Source: an uncultured Flavihumibacter sp. (GTDB lineage Bacteria; Bacteroidota; Bacteroidia; Chitinophagales; Chitinophagaceae). Taken from it: 64,000 nt of DNA. The stretch covers positions 411,411 through 475,410 of the forward strand of contig CABHOY010000038.1 in the NCBI GenBank assembly GCA_902168105.1, written 5' to 3'. A program made the translations under genes and the position numbers. Positions 30,201 to 39,166 of the stretch are shown here, piece after piece. Positions within the stretch are counted from its first letter, which is position 1; each line of letters begins with the position of its first letter. A model generated the notes under the pieces. It was not told where the DNA came from. It did not search any database and saw nothing but the letters and a program-made list of their open reading frames with translations.

Positions 30201-33200
30201 CGGAGCACTCCGTGCCGTGCTACTATCTGCGTATATGCATAATCAAGCGAGGCGCGATCCAGCTCTCCTTCTACATGATAGACGACCTGCTCAAAATAGG
30301 CAGTTGACGAAGGTGATGACATCCACTGGTAGTACATGCCCTGTTGTAACGGCGTGAGCTCATACACGTCTTCTACGGCTCCTGATTGATCTAATGCAGA
30401 CAACTCGGCTATACTCAGGCCCTGGTAAGTAAGGTCCACCGGGGTTGTCGCAGGTTCCGCAGCTTTCAACACTTCCACCAGTTCCATTAAATAACGCCTG
30501 TAAGCCAGAGACAAGGCTGTTATCGTATCCTTCCGGTACTGTGCCTTACTGTAATGGAAAGATAACTGCAGCCTGCCCTGCATGATCATGCCGGTAACGG
30601 CCAGGATCTCTTCACATTGTTGCAATGGACTTACCTCACTGCTTGCAGGTGCTGCAGAAAACGTAAACCCTCCTGCAGATCCTTCGTTATTTACAGGGGG
30701 CGTGAACTCGCCCAGATAATTGAATGTAACGGGAGCAATAAAGGATGATGTTCCGGCATTCTCTTTTGCAAGATAGCGGAGCATACCGTAACCGATACCA
30801 TTGTTGGGAATGCGGTGCAGTTGCTCCTTTATCCGTACCAGTGTACCGGTCATGCTGACATGATCTTCCGCGTCAATAAGCACAGGGAACTGGCTGGTAA
30901 ACCATCCAACGGTGCGGGTTACATCCACATCTCTTTCCATTGCTTCGCGGCCGTGGCCTTCGAGGTTAACGTGAAATTTGCGGGCTCCCAGTACTTCCTG
31001 TACCGCCAGACCGAGGGCGGTCAGCAATATGTCATTGATCTCTGTTTTATAGGCAGTGTGGCAACGTGTTTGTAAATCGTTCGTAATGCTATTTTCCAGA
31101 CTGCAGGTAACAGTTTGCCTGTCTGCATGATAGTTGTCCCCTCCAGGCATATCCAGGGGAAAAACGGGTACCGGATGCTTTTCTATTTCGTCCCAGAATG
31201 CATGTTCTGCCAGTAACTGTCCGTTGCGGGCATAAGCCTGCTGTTGCTCCATCCAATACTGGAAGCTGTCTGTTTTGGCCGGCAAGAACAATTTCCTGCC
31301 GGATCCGGCCTGGCTGTAAAGCGAGGACAGGTCTTCAAGCAGGATACGCCAGGAAACGCTGTCCACCAGCAAATGATGTATAACCAGCAGCACATGATCG
31401 CCATCCGGGCAATGGAACAAACCTGTATGAAACAGTGCGCCTCCGTTGAGATCAAATCCTGACTGTATCAAATCTGCTTTTTTCCTGAATACCTGCTGCC
31501 AGTTTTCTTCGTCTGTTATTTCGTGGGTAATAAACCGGTAGCCAGACTCCGGTCCGTTATTATGTTGCAGCCAGGCGCCACCGGCGTTCCTTTTAAAGGA
31601 GATCCTCAACGCATCATGATGTGCCACCAGTGCTGACAGCACGGCCTCCAGGGCCTTTTCATCTATGCGCTGGCTGCTGTAGAGCATTACGGACTGATTA
31701 TAGTGGTGCTTATCCGGCTGGTCACTTTCCAGGAATGCGCGCTGGACCGGACTTAATACCACGGGGCCCTGAACGGCCTGCTGGGGTATTGCCCGTTTCG
31801 CTTTCTGCATTTGCCGGGCCATTACCGCAATGCAGGGATAACTCAACACATCGCGCACTTGCAATTGGTATCCACGCTGGCGTAACCGCGACACGATCTG
31901 GATGGATTTAATAGAATCGCCACCCATTACGAAAAAGTCGTCTTTCGTACTGATCGCCTTCCTTTGCAGCACTTGCTCACATATCTCTACCAGCAAACGC
32001 TCTTTTTCATTTGCGGGGGCCACATATTCTGTACCGGCGGATATTGCGAGTGATGCAGGAACAGGTAAAGCCTTACGGTCTATTTTACCGTTAGGTGTCA
32101 AAGGGAACTGTTCCAGATGAATATATGCAGCCGGCAACATATAAACCGGCAGGCTTTCTGCAAGAAATGCACGCAGTACCGCACTTGTAAGCTGCCCGCT
32201 TCCCCGTTCGCTGATTATATATGCTACCAGCTCTTTGTTGCCGCCGGGCGGTTCATGCGTTATCACTAGCGCCTCTTCTATCAGCGTATGACGGCACAAA
32301 GCATCCTCAATCTCTGCAGGCTCTATACGGAACCCATATATTTTTACCTGGTGGTCTTTTCTGCCGAGGAACCCGATAGCGCCATTGTCCATCAGGAACG
32401 CCAGATCTCCGGTACGGTACAGACGTTCTCCGGGATGGTACGGATGCGGTATGAACTTTTCAGTCGTCAATTCAGGACGGCGCAGATAGCCTCTTGCCAG
32501 TCCGGCACCCCCGATACAAAGCTCTCCAACCACACCTGCAGGCTGCACCATCAAACCTGCATCAAGTATAAAAGCAGATATATTCGGGAATGTGTATCCT
32601 ACCGGCGTATGGCCGCTTAACGCCACCATATCCTCCTCACGGCCTTCGTAATAAAGTGAATCTATCGTGGCCTCTGTAGTACCGTAACTGTTTATAACAC
32701 GTATACCGGCACTATGCTCTTTCACCAGGTCCCTGTATGCGGTTATATTGAGTGTATCAGACCCGAGGATCAATACCTTTAAAAAGCTAAGATCCAGTTG
32801 CTGCTCCCTGACATAACTCATGAACGGCAACAGCAGCGCCGGCGTACTTTCCAGTATATTGACGCCTTCCTGTTCCATAAGCCTGTACAGTTCTTCCGGA
32901 TTGGCTTTTGTTTCGTTGGGACAGATCACCATTTTCCCGCCCGTCAGCAAAGAGCGGCAAACATCTCCGAAGAATACGTCAAATGATATACTGGCAAGCT
33001 GCAGAAGGCTTACTGAGAAACCCTCAAGACCATATACCTGCTTCCATCCATAATAGATGTTAACCGCACTGCGTATCTCTACTTCGACTCCTTTAGGCTG
33101 ACCTGTAGAGCCGGAGGTATATATTACATATAACAGGTTTGAGGGTTGAAGATCTGCGGTTACAGGGCTGGCGGAGTAATCCTTCTCCGATGTTTTGAAA

Positions 33201-36200
33201 CGGGAAAGCTCCTCCTCATCCAGCAGCAAACGGCAACCACTGTCTTCCATGATATACCTCACTCTTTCTTTCGGATAGTCGGGATCGATGGGTACATAGG
33301 CGCCACCGGCTTTCAGTATCCCCAGTACGGCAACAGCCCACCAGTAGGACCTGTCGAGCAGTATGCCGACTTTTTCTTCCGCTCTTATTCCATATTGCTG
33401 TTGCAAATAATGTCCCAGTCTGTTGGAGCGTTCGTCAAGCTCTCCGTAGGTGAGTTTTTCGTCTTTATATACTACTGCAATTTCATCCCGCCGTTGTTCT
33501 ACGCTCATACGGAAAAGGTCAATTACCGTTACGTCTTCAAATGACGAAGCAGTACCGCTATATTGCCGTAATAAGGCTTCCTGCTCTTCTGTTCCGAGCA
33601 TATTTATCTGCTTAACTGCTGTCTGATCATTAGCGCATAACCGTTCAGTCATGTTTGTAAAATACCGGCCCATGCATTCAATAAATTCATGCGTGTATTT
33701 GTCTGTATTGTACTTTATTGAGAGGTATACATCGTCTGCTGATTCGGCAAACGAAAAATTCAGGTCAAACTTTACTTTATCAGGGCCTGTTGGAAAAGTG
33801 TTTATCCTGAGTCCTTTCCATGCGTCTTCCTGTTGTTTTGCGAATGCATTTGAATGCATATCCACCATGATATTCAGCGTTAACCCCTTATGGTCTTCTG
33901 CCACCAGGTCAAACGGATAATCCTGATGTGCATAAGCTTCCAGTGTGGTGTTTTTTACCGTGTCAAGGAGCTGGCTGAATGAACATTCGCTATCGATGAT
34001 CGTTCTGATGGCAAGGGTGTTCACATAAAACCCGATCTGATCCTCCAGGTCCGCATGCTCACGGCCAGCTACCGGTGTTCCCACTAACAGGTCTTCCTGT
34101 CCGGTATACCGGTGTAACAGGACCTTAACGGCCGCCAGCAGTCCCATAAATACTGTAGCCCCCTGTTGCCTGGTACGTTGCTTCAAGGCAGCCGTTACAG
34201 CAGGTTCCAATTTCATATGTAATACAGCAGCAGTTCCACTTAATGCTGTACTACTCTTGTTTGCCGGCACTGTCAACACCGGTAATTCTCCTTTGAGCTG
34301 GTTTAACCAGTATTCTCTTGACTGTTTAGCTATTTCGCCATCAAGCAGTAAATTCTGCCATACGGCATAGTCTTTATATTGAATACGAAGGGGTGAAGAT
34401 TCAAAGGTTATACCGGACTTCCGGTGATTATAAAAATCGAAAAGCTCCCGGGTAAAGACCTCCATGGACCATGCATCGCTGATAATATGATGCATGTTGA
34501 GCAATAATACATACCTGTCCGCCTCCATCCTTAACAGGACTAAACGGAAAAGTGGCGCCACTGCCAGATCAAATTTTGTGGCCATCATCTCTTCTATGTG
34601 GCGGCGACACATGGACTCCCTTGAGTCCTCACCAGCCAGGTCATGATACCCTACATTATATGAAAACCCGGCGGCCGGAATGATCCACTGCGCAGGTTCA
34701 CCGGATGCTGTTTCCTTTATGCTTGTCCGGAAGATCTCATGGCGTTGAATAAGATAATCAACAGCATTATTAAACCCAGTCAGGTCAAGCTCACCTGTTA
34801 TTTGAAAAGCGGCCGGGATGTTGTAGGCCGTGCTGCTGTCGGACCGCTGACTTAACAACCAGAGACGCTTCTGGGAGTTTGACAGCGGATAACTATCTGC
34901 CTGATCGGCGACAGGTATCTCTTTTACCTGTTCCCTGCGCGCCTGTGTTATTAATGCTGCATGTCTGGCCACGCTAGCATTCATAAATATCTCCTGCAGG
35001 GATAAGTGTACGCCGAATTGTTTTCTGTATCGCGTCATCAGCCTGGTAGCTTTCAGACTGTGGCCGCCCATTGAAAAGAAATCGTCCAGCACTCCGACCT
35101 GCTCTTTGCCCAGTATCTCCTGCCATACGAGACAAAGCTCTCTTTCCAGTTCATTGCGGGGAGCCATATATGCGGCAGTAGTGTTCTGGCTTACGTACAT
35201 GGACTGTAGCACCTTTTCATCCACCTTTCCATTTGGCGTAAGTGGAATTTCACTCACCTGGCAGAAGTAGTGGGGAATCATATAGGCAGGTACGGACGCC
35301 TGCATGAATTCCCTCAGACTGGCCTGTTCTATCACGTTATCTGAAACAAAAAAGGCATATAGCCCCTCTTGTGCATCTCCCGTATGTTTTGCAAGTACGA
35401 CGGCTGCGGTAACACCGGGATAACATACCAGGTGATATTCTACTTCGTCTGTTTCTATCCTGAATCCATTGATCTTTACCTGGCCATCTTTTCTTCCTAT
35501 ATACAGGATATTACCATCAGGAAGCCATTGACCAAGATCACCGCTTCTATAGGCACGACCAACGTTGTCTGTGTATTGATCTTCGCAGAACTTCGCGCTC
35601 GTCTGTGCTCCGTTGTTATAATACCCCGCTGCCACTCCCGCACCACTGATGATAATTTCACCAGGAATACCAGGTGGCAGCAGGTTACCGTGTGTATCTG
35701 TTATATAGATGTTCGTATTACGTACCGGCCGGCCGATGGAGATCTCGTCTTCATTACCGGTCAACAATACGCAGGTACAGCCAACTGTTGTTTCTGTAGG
35801 CCCGTACTCATTATATATCTTAATATCGGGGTTTAGTTGTTTCAGGAATGCCACCTGCTCTTTCTTAAGCTGTTCTCCTCCCAGGATAATGGTATCAATT
35901 GCTGATCTTTCCAGGCCGAGGTTTCTGGCCAGGTTAAGGTGGGACGGCGTGATCTTGATTGTATTTACTTCGGAATGGCTGGAGAAAACATCTGTGATAA
36001 TACCGGCAATATTACTTTCCGGGAAAATAAATATCTTGTCGCCTCTTAACAAGGTAGTGAATATGCTTGTTATAGTGAGGTCAAATGATAGCGAGGTAAA
36101 GAGACCAAAACAATATCTGTTCTTTCCGTCGAAGTAATAACTGTTAGCCCAGTCTATATAGTTAACAAGGTTACTGTTCTTTATTGCCACACCTTTAGGT

Positions 36201-37408
36201 GTGCCGGTTGATCCGGATGTGTATATGATATAAACCAGCTGATCGGGAGCAGTGTTGCAGTTAATCCGTTCTTCGCTGATCGTATGGCGGCAGGCCACAA
36301 ACTGTTCCATGATATCCTGATCCACCAGCAACTTACATTGGCTGTCGGCTTCTATATAAGAGATCCGTTGAGCAGGATATTCCGGGTCAATGGGAATATA
36401 GGCCGCACCTGCCTTCAGAGCCCCCAGAATCGCTACTATCATCCACGGACTACGAGGCAGCCGGATAGCCACACGATCTTCCAATACTATACCATGCTGC
36501 TTTTGCAGGTAAGCAGCGAACTGGTTGGATAGCCTGTTAAGTTCACTATAAGTGATCACCTGGTTTTCGAAACCCAGTGCAGGCATTCCGGGCGTCTTGT
36601 CTGCCTGTTCTTCAAACAAGGAAATAATGCTGCGTGCATCGCGCGATGTAGGAGGGGCAGGCGGATTACTTATTAATTGTCTGTCTTCGTCAGACAACAA
36701 GCTTATGCCTGTAAGGTCCTGCAACATATCCTGCAGGCAGGTACCAAGCAACAGTACCAGCCGGCCGGCAATATCGCGGATAGCGGTATGAGTGAATCTG
36801 GCAATACTATATTCAATCCTGCAAGAGATGCTGTTGTCCTCATCCGTACGGAACAGGAACATGATACCGGGCCTCAGAGGATGTACATATTCCTTTTCAT
36901 GCAATTCCTCAAGCAGTACAAAGACGTCGATCATAGACATACCGGTTTCCTTGTCCGCTATCTTTTTCTGAAAAAGCAGTGTATTCAGGGGGAAGTTCTG
37001 ATGAGTTACTGCATCCTTCATGTCTTTGCTGATAGCCATCAACAGCTCTTTAAAACCCTTTCCACCAGTGAGGTCCATTCTGAAAAGTAAGATCTTGTTC
37101 AGCAGGTCCTCCCCTGACGCCTGTTTGTAAACCGGGGCGCCTATCATGATCTCCTGTCCGCTGTTATACTTATAAAGCAATGCAGCCACACCGGCCAGCA
37201 AACAAAGATGCACACGGGCAGGCGAACCGTTAGAAAGTTTCATGACCGTTGCAGTGATGTTTTCCGGCAGGCGGAGATCAAATTCTCCTGTTCCTGAGAT
37301 TGCCCCACCGTTCCTATCTCCCGCGAAAGCGCCTGCCGCTTCTCCCGACAGGACACCATTCCAATAGTCTTTTCCTTTAAGTATTAATTCCAGGTTTTGC
37401 ACGCTCAT
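27227..37408 (-). CDS. NRPS5: halfC-A(Asn)-T-C-A(Orn)-T-E-C-A(Orn-like)-T
   Basis: I start it at the ATG at 37408, just after the radical SAM stop codon; the frame extends to a TTG at 37432, which would overlap that gene. Of 3393 residues, about 1-250 are the C-terminal lobe of a condensation domain without HHxxxDG. Then A1 256-723, T1 Ser near 780 (GGHSL), C2 837-1265 (HHIISDAW near 970), A2 1290-1770, T2 near 1828 (GGDSI), E 1870-2300, C3 2345-2770 (DCL-like, HHHILMDGW near 2476), A3 2800-3276 and T3 near 3333 (GGHSI). Codes: A1 DLTKIGEVGK (Asn), A2 DVGEIGSIDK (classic Orn), A3 DVGEIGTIDK (Orn-like). The E domain reads HHLLVDS instead of HHxxxDG but keeps EGHGRE and NYLG. The tail (EDYDVIKL) suits docking to the TubC domain of NRPS6, 22 bp downstream. 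Confidence 0.94.
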   Translation of the reverse strand: MSVQNLELILKGKDYWNGVLSGEAAGAFAGDRNGGAISGTGEFDLRLPENITATVMKLSNGSPARVHLCLLAGVAALLYKYNSGQEIMIGAPVYKQASGEDLLNKILLFRMDLTGGKGFKELLMAISKDMKDAVTHQNFPLNTLLFQKKIADKETGMSMIDVFVLLEELHEKEYVHPLRPGIMFLFRTDEDNSISCRIEYSIARFTHTAIRDIAGRLVLLLGTCLQDMLQDLTGISLLSDEDRQLISNPPAPPTSRDARSIISLFEEQADKTPGMPALGFENQVITYSELNRLSNQFAAYLQKQHGIVLEDRVAIRLPRSPWMIVAILGALKAGAAYIPIDPEYPAQRISYIEADSQCKLLVDQDIMEQFVACRHTISEERINCNTAPDQLVYIIYTSGSTGTPKGVAIKNSNLVNYIDWANSYYFDGKNRYCFGLFTSLSFDLTITSIFTTLLRGDKIFIFPESNIAGIITDVFSSHSEVNTIKITPSHLNLARNLGLERSAIDTIILGGEQLKKEQVAFLKQLNPDIKIYNEYGPTETTVGCTCVLLTGNEDEISIGRPVRNTNIYITDTHGNLLPPGIPGEIIISGAGVAAGYYNNGAQTSAKFCEDQYTDNVGRAYRSGDLGQWLPDGNILYIGRKDGQVKINGFRIETDEVEYHLVCYPGVTAAVVLAKHTGDAQEGLYAFFVSDNVIEQASLREFMQASVPAYMIPHYFCQVSEIPLTPNGKVDEKVLQSMYVSQNTTAAYMAPRNELERELCLVWQEILGKEQVGVLDDFFSMGGHSLKATRLMTRYRKQFGVHLSLQEIFMNASVARHAALITQARREQVKEIPVADQADSYPLSNSQKRLWLLSQRSDSSTAYNIPAAFQITGELDLTGFNNAVDYLIQRHEIFRTSIKETASGEPAQWIIPAAGFSYNVGYHDLAGEDSRESMCRRHIEEMMATKFDLAVAPLFRLVLLRMEADRYVLLLNMHHIISDAWSMEVFTRELFDFYNHRKSGITFESSPLRIQYKDYAVWQNLLLDGEIAKQSREYWLNQLKGELPVLTVPANKSSTALSGTAAVLHMKLEPAVTAALKQRTRQQGATVFMGLLAAVKVLLHRYTGQEDLLVGTPVAGREHADLEDQIGFYVNTLAIRTIIDSECSFSQLLDTVKNTTLEAYAHQDYPFDLVAEDHKGLTLNIMVDMHSNAFAKQQEDAWKGLRINTFPTGPDKVKFDLNFSFAESADDVYLSIKYNTDKYTHEFIECMGRYFTNMTERLCANDQTAVKQINMLGTEEQEALLRQYSGTASSFEDVTVIDLFRMSVEQRRDEIAVVYKDEKLTYGELDERSNRLGHYLQQQYGIRAEEKVGILLDRSYWWAVAVLGILKAGGAYVPIDPDYPKERVRYIMEDSGCRLLLDEEELSRFKTSEKDYSASPVTADLQPSNLLYVIYTSGSTGQPKGVEVEIRSAVNIYYGWKQVYGLEGFSVSLLQLASISFDVFFGDVCRSLLTGGKMVICPNETKANPEELYRLMEQEGVNILESTPALLLPFMSYVREQQLDLSFLKVLILGSDTLNITAYRDLVKEHSAGIRVINSYGTTEATIDSLYYEGREEDMVALSGHTPVGYTFPNISAFILDAGLMVQPAGVVGELCIGGAGLARGYLRRPELTTEKFIPHPYHPGERLYRTGDLAFLMDNGAIGFLGRKDHQVKIYGFRIEPAEIEDALCRHTLIEEALVITHEPPGGNKELVAYIISERGSGQLTSAVLRAFLAESLPVYMLPAAYIHLEQFPLTPNGKIDRKALPVPASLAISAGTEYVAPANEKERLLVEICEQVLQRKAISTKDDFFVMGGDSIKSIQIVSRLRQRGYQLQVRDVLSYPCIAVMARQMQKAKRAIPQQAVQGPVVLSPVQRAFLESDQPDKHHYNQSVMLYSSQRIDEKALEAVLSALVAHHDALRISFKRNAGGAWLQHNNGPESGYRFITHEITDEENWQQVFRKKADLIQSGFDLNGGALFHTGLFHCPDGDHVLLVIHHLLVDSVSWRILLEDLSSLYSQAGSGRKLFLPAKTDSFQYWMEQQQAYARNGQLLAEHAFWDEIEKHPVPVFPLDMPGGDNYHADRQTVTCSLENSITNDLQTRCHTAYKTEINDILLTALGLAVQEVLGARKFHVNLEGHGREAMERDVDVTRTVGWFTSQFPVLIDAEDHVSMTGTLVRIKEQLHRIPNNGIGYGMLRYLAKENAGTSSFIAPVTFNYLGEFTPPVNNEGSAGGFTFSAAPASSEVSPLQQCEEILAVTGMIMQGRLQLSFHYSKAQYRKDTITALSLAYRRYLMELVEVLKAAEPATTPVDLTYQGLSIAELSALDQSGAVEDVYELTPLQQGMYYQWMSSPSSTAYFEQVVYHVEGELDRASLDYAYTQIVARHGVLRTSFTDRYSGMPLQVVRKEVVPGFTFLDLRNDNSFDLEAYISQDLNRGFNLEEGSQMRLSVLQTGEREFTFLWSHHHILMDGWCTGIIIRDFYQLYRSHQKTNIPALPDVTSYREYIRWLRAVDHQEALDYWKVYLDGYDTATVLPFLQPGIPEAGPVEQEGRLVFGKSDTARIRAFCSSNKITENSFMQTVWGILLSKYNNTRDVVYGGVVSGRPAELTGVEEMIGLFINTVPVRINYEEGTTVSELLHQVQRNNINSLPYHHVQLAEVQAQSKLGNNLVGHLFTFQNIPSHELIAEGIVQAGSDKLFTLKESLIFGQTNYDFDITIVLGESIEVLIKYATALYSPATVSLIKQHIRNCTEEILQDPAKCIADIRYITEEEIQTLKNEITVNTTPVTARTVPDLFNEQVARRGAQVCLVYGDRTLSYNDLDALSNRFAHFLQQQYGLLPGHRVSMQLERSEWLIVTMLAILKQGCVYIPVDPFYPAERIAYILSDSGSRLTITSEIIAAFQMRQEEYPATSPAVKLSEDDSLYMIYTSGSTGRPKGVTVTHHNAVNICEGWRRVYQLDQLNACLLQMASVSFDVFFGDVCRSLLTGGRMVICSEEEKLDLPQLYALMKRHVVNIVEGTPMHIIPFMEYVEDEKLDISFLKILILGSDTLNPAAYEHLYERYSPGMRIINTYGTTEATIDTTYFEGDIKQYGAVKGSTPIGRPFPNNYVYILDKDYNILPDGIPGEICIGGEGVSQGYWNREELTRQKFREDPWFAGKEMYCTGDIGRRLEDGTLTFAGRIDNQVKIRGYRIEPGEIEDAIREIDNISEAVVLVHRRHDDQQELIAFFSASMPMDPGEIRTCLRKKLPDVMVPAGFVQVAEWPLTANGKVDRQRLEIPENITGESRTAYVAPSGEIELKLAAIWQELLRVEQVGVKDNFFDLGGHSITIMRLISMIRKEFELVIPIRTLFDLPSIELLARHIRINLEDAAFESEDYDVIKL

Positions 37409-37412
37409 AACG

Positions 37413-39155
37413 TTAGAAATTCCATTCGTCAAGGTTAAGGTTCAGATCACTGGTATCTACCATCTTGAATTCGGCGATACTTCGCTTTTCGGACAGCGGA
37501 ATTTTTCCATGCTGGATCTCCAGCATAGAGGGAACTGCATTTTTGTGCAGGGCCGCCCATCTTTCATCTGCTTTTCTGATGTCCTCCAGTTTATATGGGT
37601 TATATATGCCCAGTTTTTCAACAAATTCTACAAATCGGTTGGCTCTTTCATAGGCGATCTCACGCACGGGATATACGTCGAGCGTCCATGTTTTACTGAA
37701 GATCAGGTCATCGTATTTTTCGTTGTACAATGACTCTTTTTTAAACTGTGCCTCCCATGCTGCGGAGTCTACCTGGCCGGAATAGTAAAACTGGAAGGGA
37801 TTACAATCCGCCTCATATATGAAGTCCTGCAACTCTTCTATGAGTTTCAGCGTTTCCTGGAACTGTTCTTCCGTTTCCCCCGGGTGGCCGACCACAAACA
37901 TCGTAGTGGTTTTGATACCTGCGGTGGCCAGGTTTATTACCGCCTGTTTGATCTGTTTAACGGTAATGTCCTTGTGCATCATTTTTAACATTGCCTCTGA
38001 TCCGCTTTCCACTCCCATACGGGCACGGTAGTATCCACCCCTTCTCCATTTGATGGTATTTTTCAGGTCCTGTGATTTTTTATCGATCCTGAAATAGCCG
38101 TCAAAATAAATAGGGTCGTCAATTTCGAGCAAAGCATCTGTCAACGGGTCCATTACAGGGTTCAGAATGGAGTCGCACATGAAGATCAGCTGCTTTTTAT
38201 ACTGGCGGTGTAAACGTTGTATTTCACCGATGATCGTAGCAGGTGCACGTTTAGTATATCTTCCCCAGAAAATGGTTTCTGAGCAGAAGCTACATTCAAA
38301 GGGGCAGCTCCTGCCGGTAGAACTGGATACTGTGAGATAAGCATCCATATTGATATCCGAGAAGTCAGGTACTGGTACCGCATTCAGATCTACACTGACA
38401 TTCTTGATATCCTTCTTTGTGTAGAACTTCCTGTCGTCGGGTAATTCACCATTTAACAACTGTAATAACAGGATCTCGCCCTCTCCTTCCACGATCTTAT
38501 CTATATAAGGCGTTTCATTCAATACCCTGTGATAATTCGGCGATCCGGGTTTCAGCTCATTGCTGAATACAGCGCCTCCCATAACCGTGAAGATATGCGG
38601 ATAGTGTTGTTTCACGAACCGGAATGCGTACAGGGACGCAGGTAAAGAACCGCTATATACTGATAGGCCAAATACATGGGGCTTCAGTTCTTCGACGTAG
38701 TTCATTACATATCGTTCAATACGGCTAATGAAAAGTTTTATGATCTCCTCCATATGTAGCAGCTGTTCCTGCGACAATTGTGTATAGAAGGTTTTGTACG
38801 CTATTTCACTTATAAGGCCAAAGTAAACTTCATCTGGTTCGGTTGTACGGTTGATGAAGGCCATCGTATGATTCTTTAGCACCTCATGCCCCATATTAAA
38901 CAGGAGCTTACGTTTCTTCTCCGGCACAAAATCGGCAAGCGCGCCAAAGTAGCGGTCATAGATATCAGTGAAGTCACCTTCGATATTGGCATCGTAGGCA
39001 CTTACTGCGTAATTGCCATGTCTTTGCAGGTAACTTTTCAGGGAAGCAAGCCCTAATGGAGGTACCAATGGGTCCCAAAAGGGCAGTAACAACAATAACA
39101 TCCGGCCTTGTCCGCCGGTTTCACGTATGTCCTTCAGGGTTTCTATTGTATTCAT
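37413..39155 (-). CDS. radical SAM protein with B12-binding-type N-terminal domain
   Basis: A 580-residue putative radical SAM enzyme inside the NRPS operon. Residues about 15-230 resemble the Rossmann-like cobalamin-binding domain of class B radical SAM enzymes (LLLLPFWDPLVPPLGLASLK at the start; GGAVF and IVEGEGE later), although no DxHxxG cobalamin motif is seen, as in many members. The radical SAM core spans about 275-500 with the cluster motif CPFECSFC (Cys284, Cys288, Cys291) and a family-typical MGVESGSE segment. Known relatives methylate unactivated carbons or do other radical chemistry; the reaction here is unknown. It sits between NRPS4 and NRPS5 (11 bp after NRPS4). Its last residues, LNLDEWNF, resemble the NRPS4 tail LSEFNF, hinting that it docks to the assembly line. 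Confidence 0.85.
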   Translation of the reverse strand: MNTIETLKDIRETGGQGRMLLLLLPFWDPLVPPLGLASLKSYLQRHGNYAVSAYDANIEGDFTDIYDRYFGALADFVPEKKRKLLFNMGHEVLKNHTMAFINRTTEPDEVYFGLISEIAYKTFYTQLSQEQLLHMEEIIKLFISRIERYVMNYVEELKPHVFGLSVYSGSLPASLYAFRFVKQHYPHIFTVMGGAVFSNELKPGSPNYHRVLNETPYIDKIVEGEGEILLLQLLNGELPDDRKFYTKKDIKNVSVDLNAVPVPDFSDINMDAYLTVSSSTGRSCPFECSFCSETIFWGRYTKRAPATIIGEIQRLHRQYKKQLIFMCDSILNPVMDPLTDALLEIDDPIYFDGYFRIDKKSQDLKNTIKWRRGGYYRARMGVESGSEAMLKMMHKDITVKQIKQAVINLATAGIKTTTMFVVGHPGETEEQFQETLKLIEELQDFIYEADCNPFQFYYSGQVDSAAWEAQFKKESLYNEKYDDLIFSKTWTLDVYPVREIAYERANRFVEFVEKLGIYNPYKLEDIRKADERWAALHKNAVPSMLEIQHGKIPLSEKRSIAEFKMVDTSDLNLNLDEWNF

Positions 39156-39166
39156 GGGAGGTGACT

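Noticed and set aside
37409..37432. TTG start for NRPS5 at 37432
   Set aside because: It would overlap the radical SAM gene by 20 bp and uses a rare start codon. An ATG at 37408 lies 4 bp after the radical SAM stop codon and leaves the half-C domain intact.
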